IMG/VR virus record: IMGVR_UViG_3300025617_001456 | Location: 1-20,536 of that record | Length of the DNA stretch: 20,536 nt | Reading direction: 5' to 3' (one strand) | Source: a virus | Part shown: piece after piece, positions 20,425-20,536 of the stretch | Position numbering within the stretch: the stretch's first letter is position 1 | Layout: each line of letters starts with the position of its first letter | The notes under the pieces: model-generated | Database searches by the model: none | What the model was told of the DNA's origin: nothing | The model's input: only the letters and a program-made list of their open reading frames with translations | Position numbers and translations under genes: made by a program

Positions 20425-20536
20425 ATGGCAAAAAAGAAGATACCTAAAATACTAAAAGAGATTAAAGCATATAAGACAGCAACCGTAAACTACGCAGCAG
20501 GTCAAAAAAATATAAGCTACTCTCAAATCTCAATGT
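20425..20536 (+). CDS. Partial gene, possible PD-(D/E)XK nuclease
   Basis: An ORF starts at the ATG 6 nt after the previous stop and runs off the end of the window; 37 codons are visible. The product starts MAKKKIPKILKEIKAYKTAT and reaches KNISYSQISM. An ISYSQ-x-S opening is typical of phage RecB/Cas4-like PD-(D/E)XK nucleases, where a CPH segment follows directly. Only the first motif is visible, so the nuclease call is a guess. Confidence 0.7.
   Translation, partial: MAKKKIPKILKEIKAYKTATVNYAAGQKNISYSQISM

Noticed and set aside
1-20536. tRNA genes, CRISPR arrays, insertion sequences
   Set aside because: No cloverleaf, regularly spaced repeat or transposase-like sequence was seen in the gaps, which are mostly below 100 nt and occupied by promoters or terminators.

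Overview
This window looks like part of the genome of a tailed double-stranded DNA phage that infects a member of the Bacteroidetes, probably a flavobacterium. The evidence for a phage is an endolysin with holin-like partners, a phage-sized family A DNA polymerase, a dUTPase-like protein, many small unknown genes, and about thirty tightly packed or overlapping genes that all read on the + strand. The evidence for the host is the signals: nearly all starts lack a Shine-Dalgarno sequence and sit in A-rich leaders. The intergenic gaps repeatedly carry a TTG element followed, usually exactly 20 nt later, by TATATTAA/TATATTTA, which resembles the Bacteroidetes -33/-7 promoter. The DNA is AT-rich. 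No tRNA, CRISPR or insertion sequence was seen.

Layout. (1) 1-4740: a lysis and signalling operon. It holds a small membrane protein, a peptidoglycan-binding/amidase endolysin, a 39-residue membrane ORF, a holin-like protein, a two-helix membrane protein, a membrane-bound PAS histidine kinase overlapping a single-domain response regulator, and two membrane/coiled-coil proteins. (2) 4741-5839: a large membrane/coiled-coil protein behind its own promoter. (3) 5840-11537: a 7-deazaguanine cluster encoding QueF, QueC, QueD and QueE, interleaved with small unknown genes, a membrane-anchored Holliday-junction-type nuclease and a mini-thioredoxin. (4) 11539-13060: three translationally coupled genes for an exported NS-type nuclease, a hotdog thioesterase and a hypoxanthine-guanine phosphoribosyltransferase. 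(5) 13061-14763: a dUTPase-like enzyme and an acidic protein of unknown function. (6) 14764-17185: the DNA polymerase. (7) 17186-20536: a GroES/GroEL pair, small unknown genes, a MazG-like protein, and the start of a gene that runs off the window.

How the genes may work together. The four Que enzymes cover the route from 6-carboxytetrahydropterin formation to preQ1. In phages this route usually feeds 7-deazaguanine modification of phage DNA against host restriction. The inserting transglycosylase (DpdA type) and GTP cyclohydrolase are not in this window. The dUTPase-like, HPRT, MazG-like and thioredoxin genes fit nucleotide metabolism around a PolA replisome. The chaperonin pair would fold phage proteins. 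The most unusual element is the complete two-component pair inside the lysis operon. The neatest regulatory feature is that two strong terminator hairpins each contain the -33 TTG of the next promoter in their stem, so one short stretch ends one transcript and starts the next.
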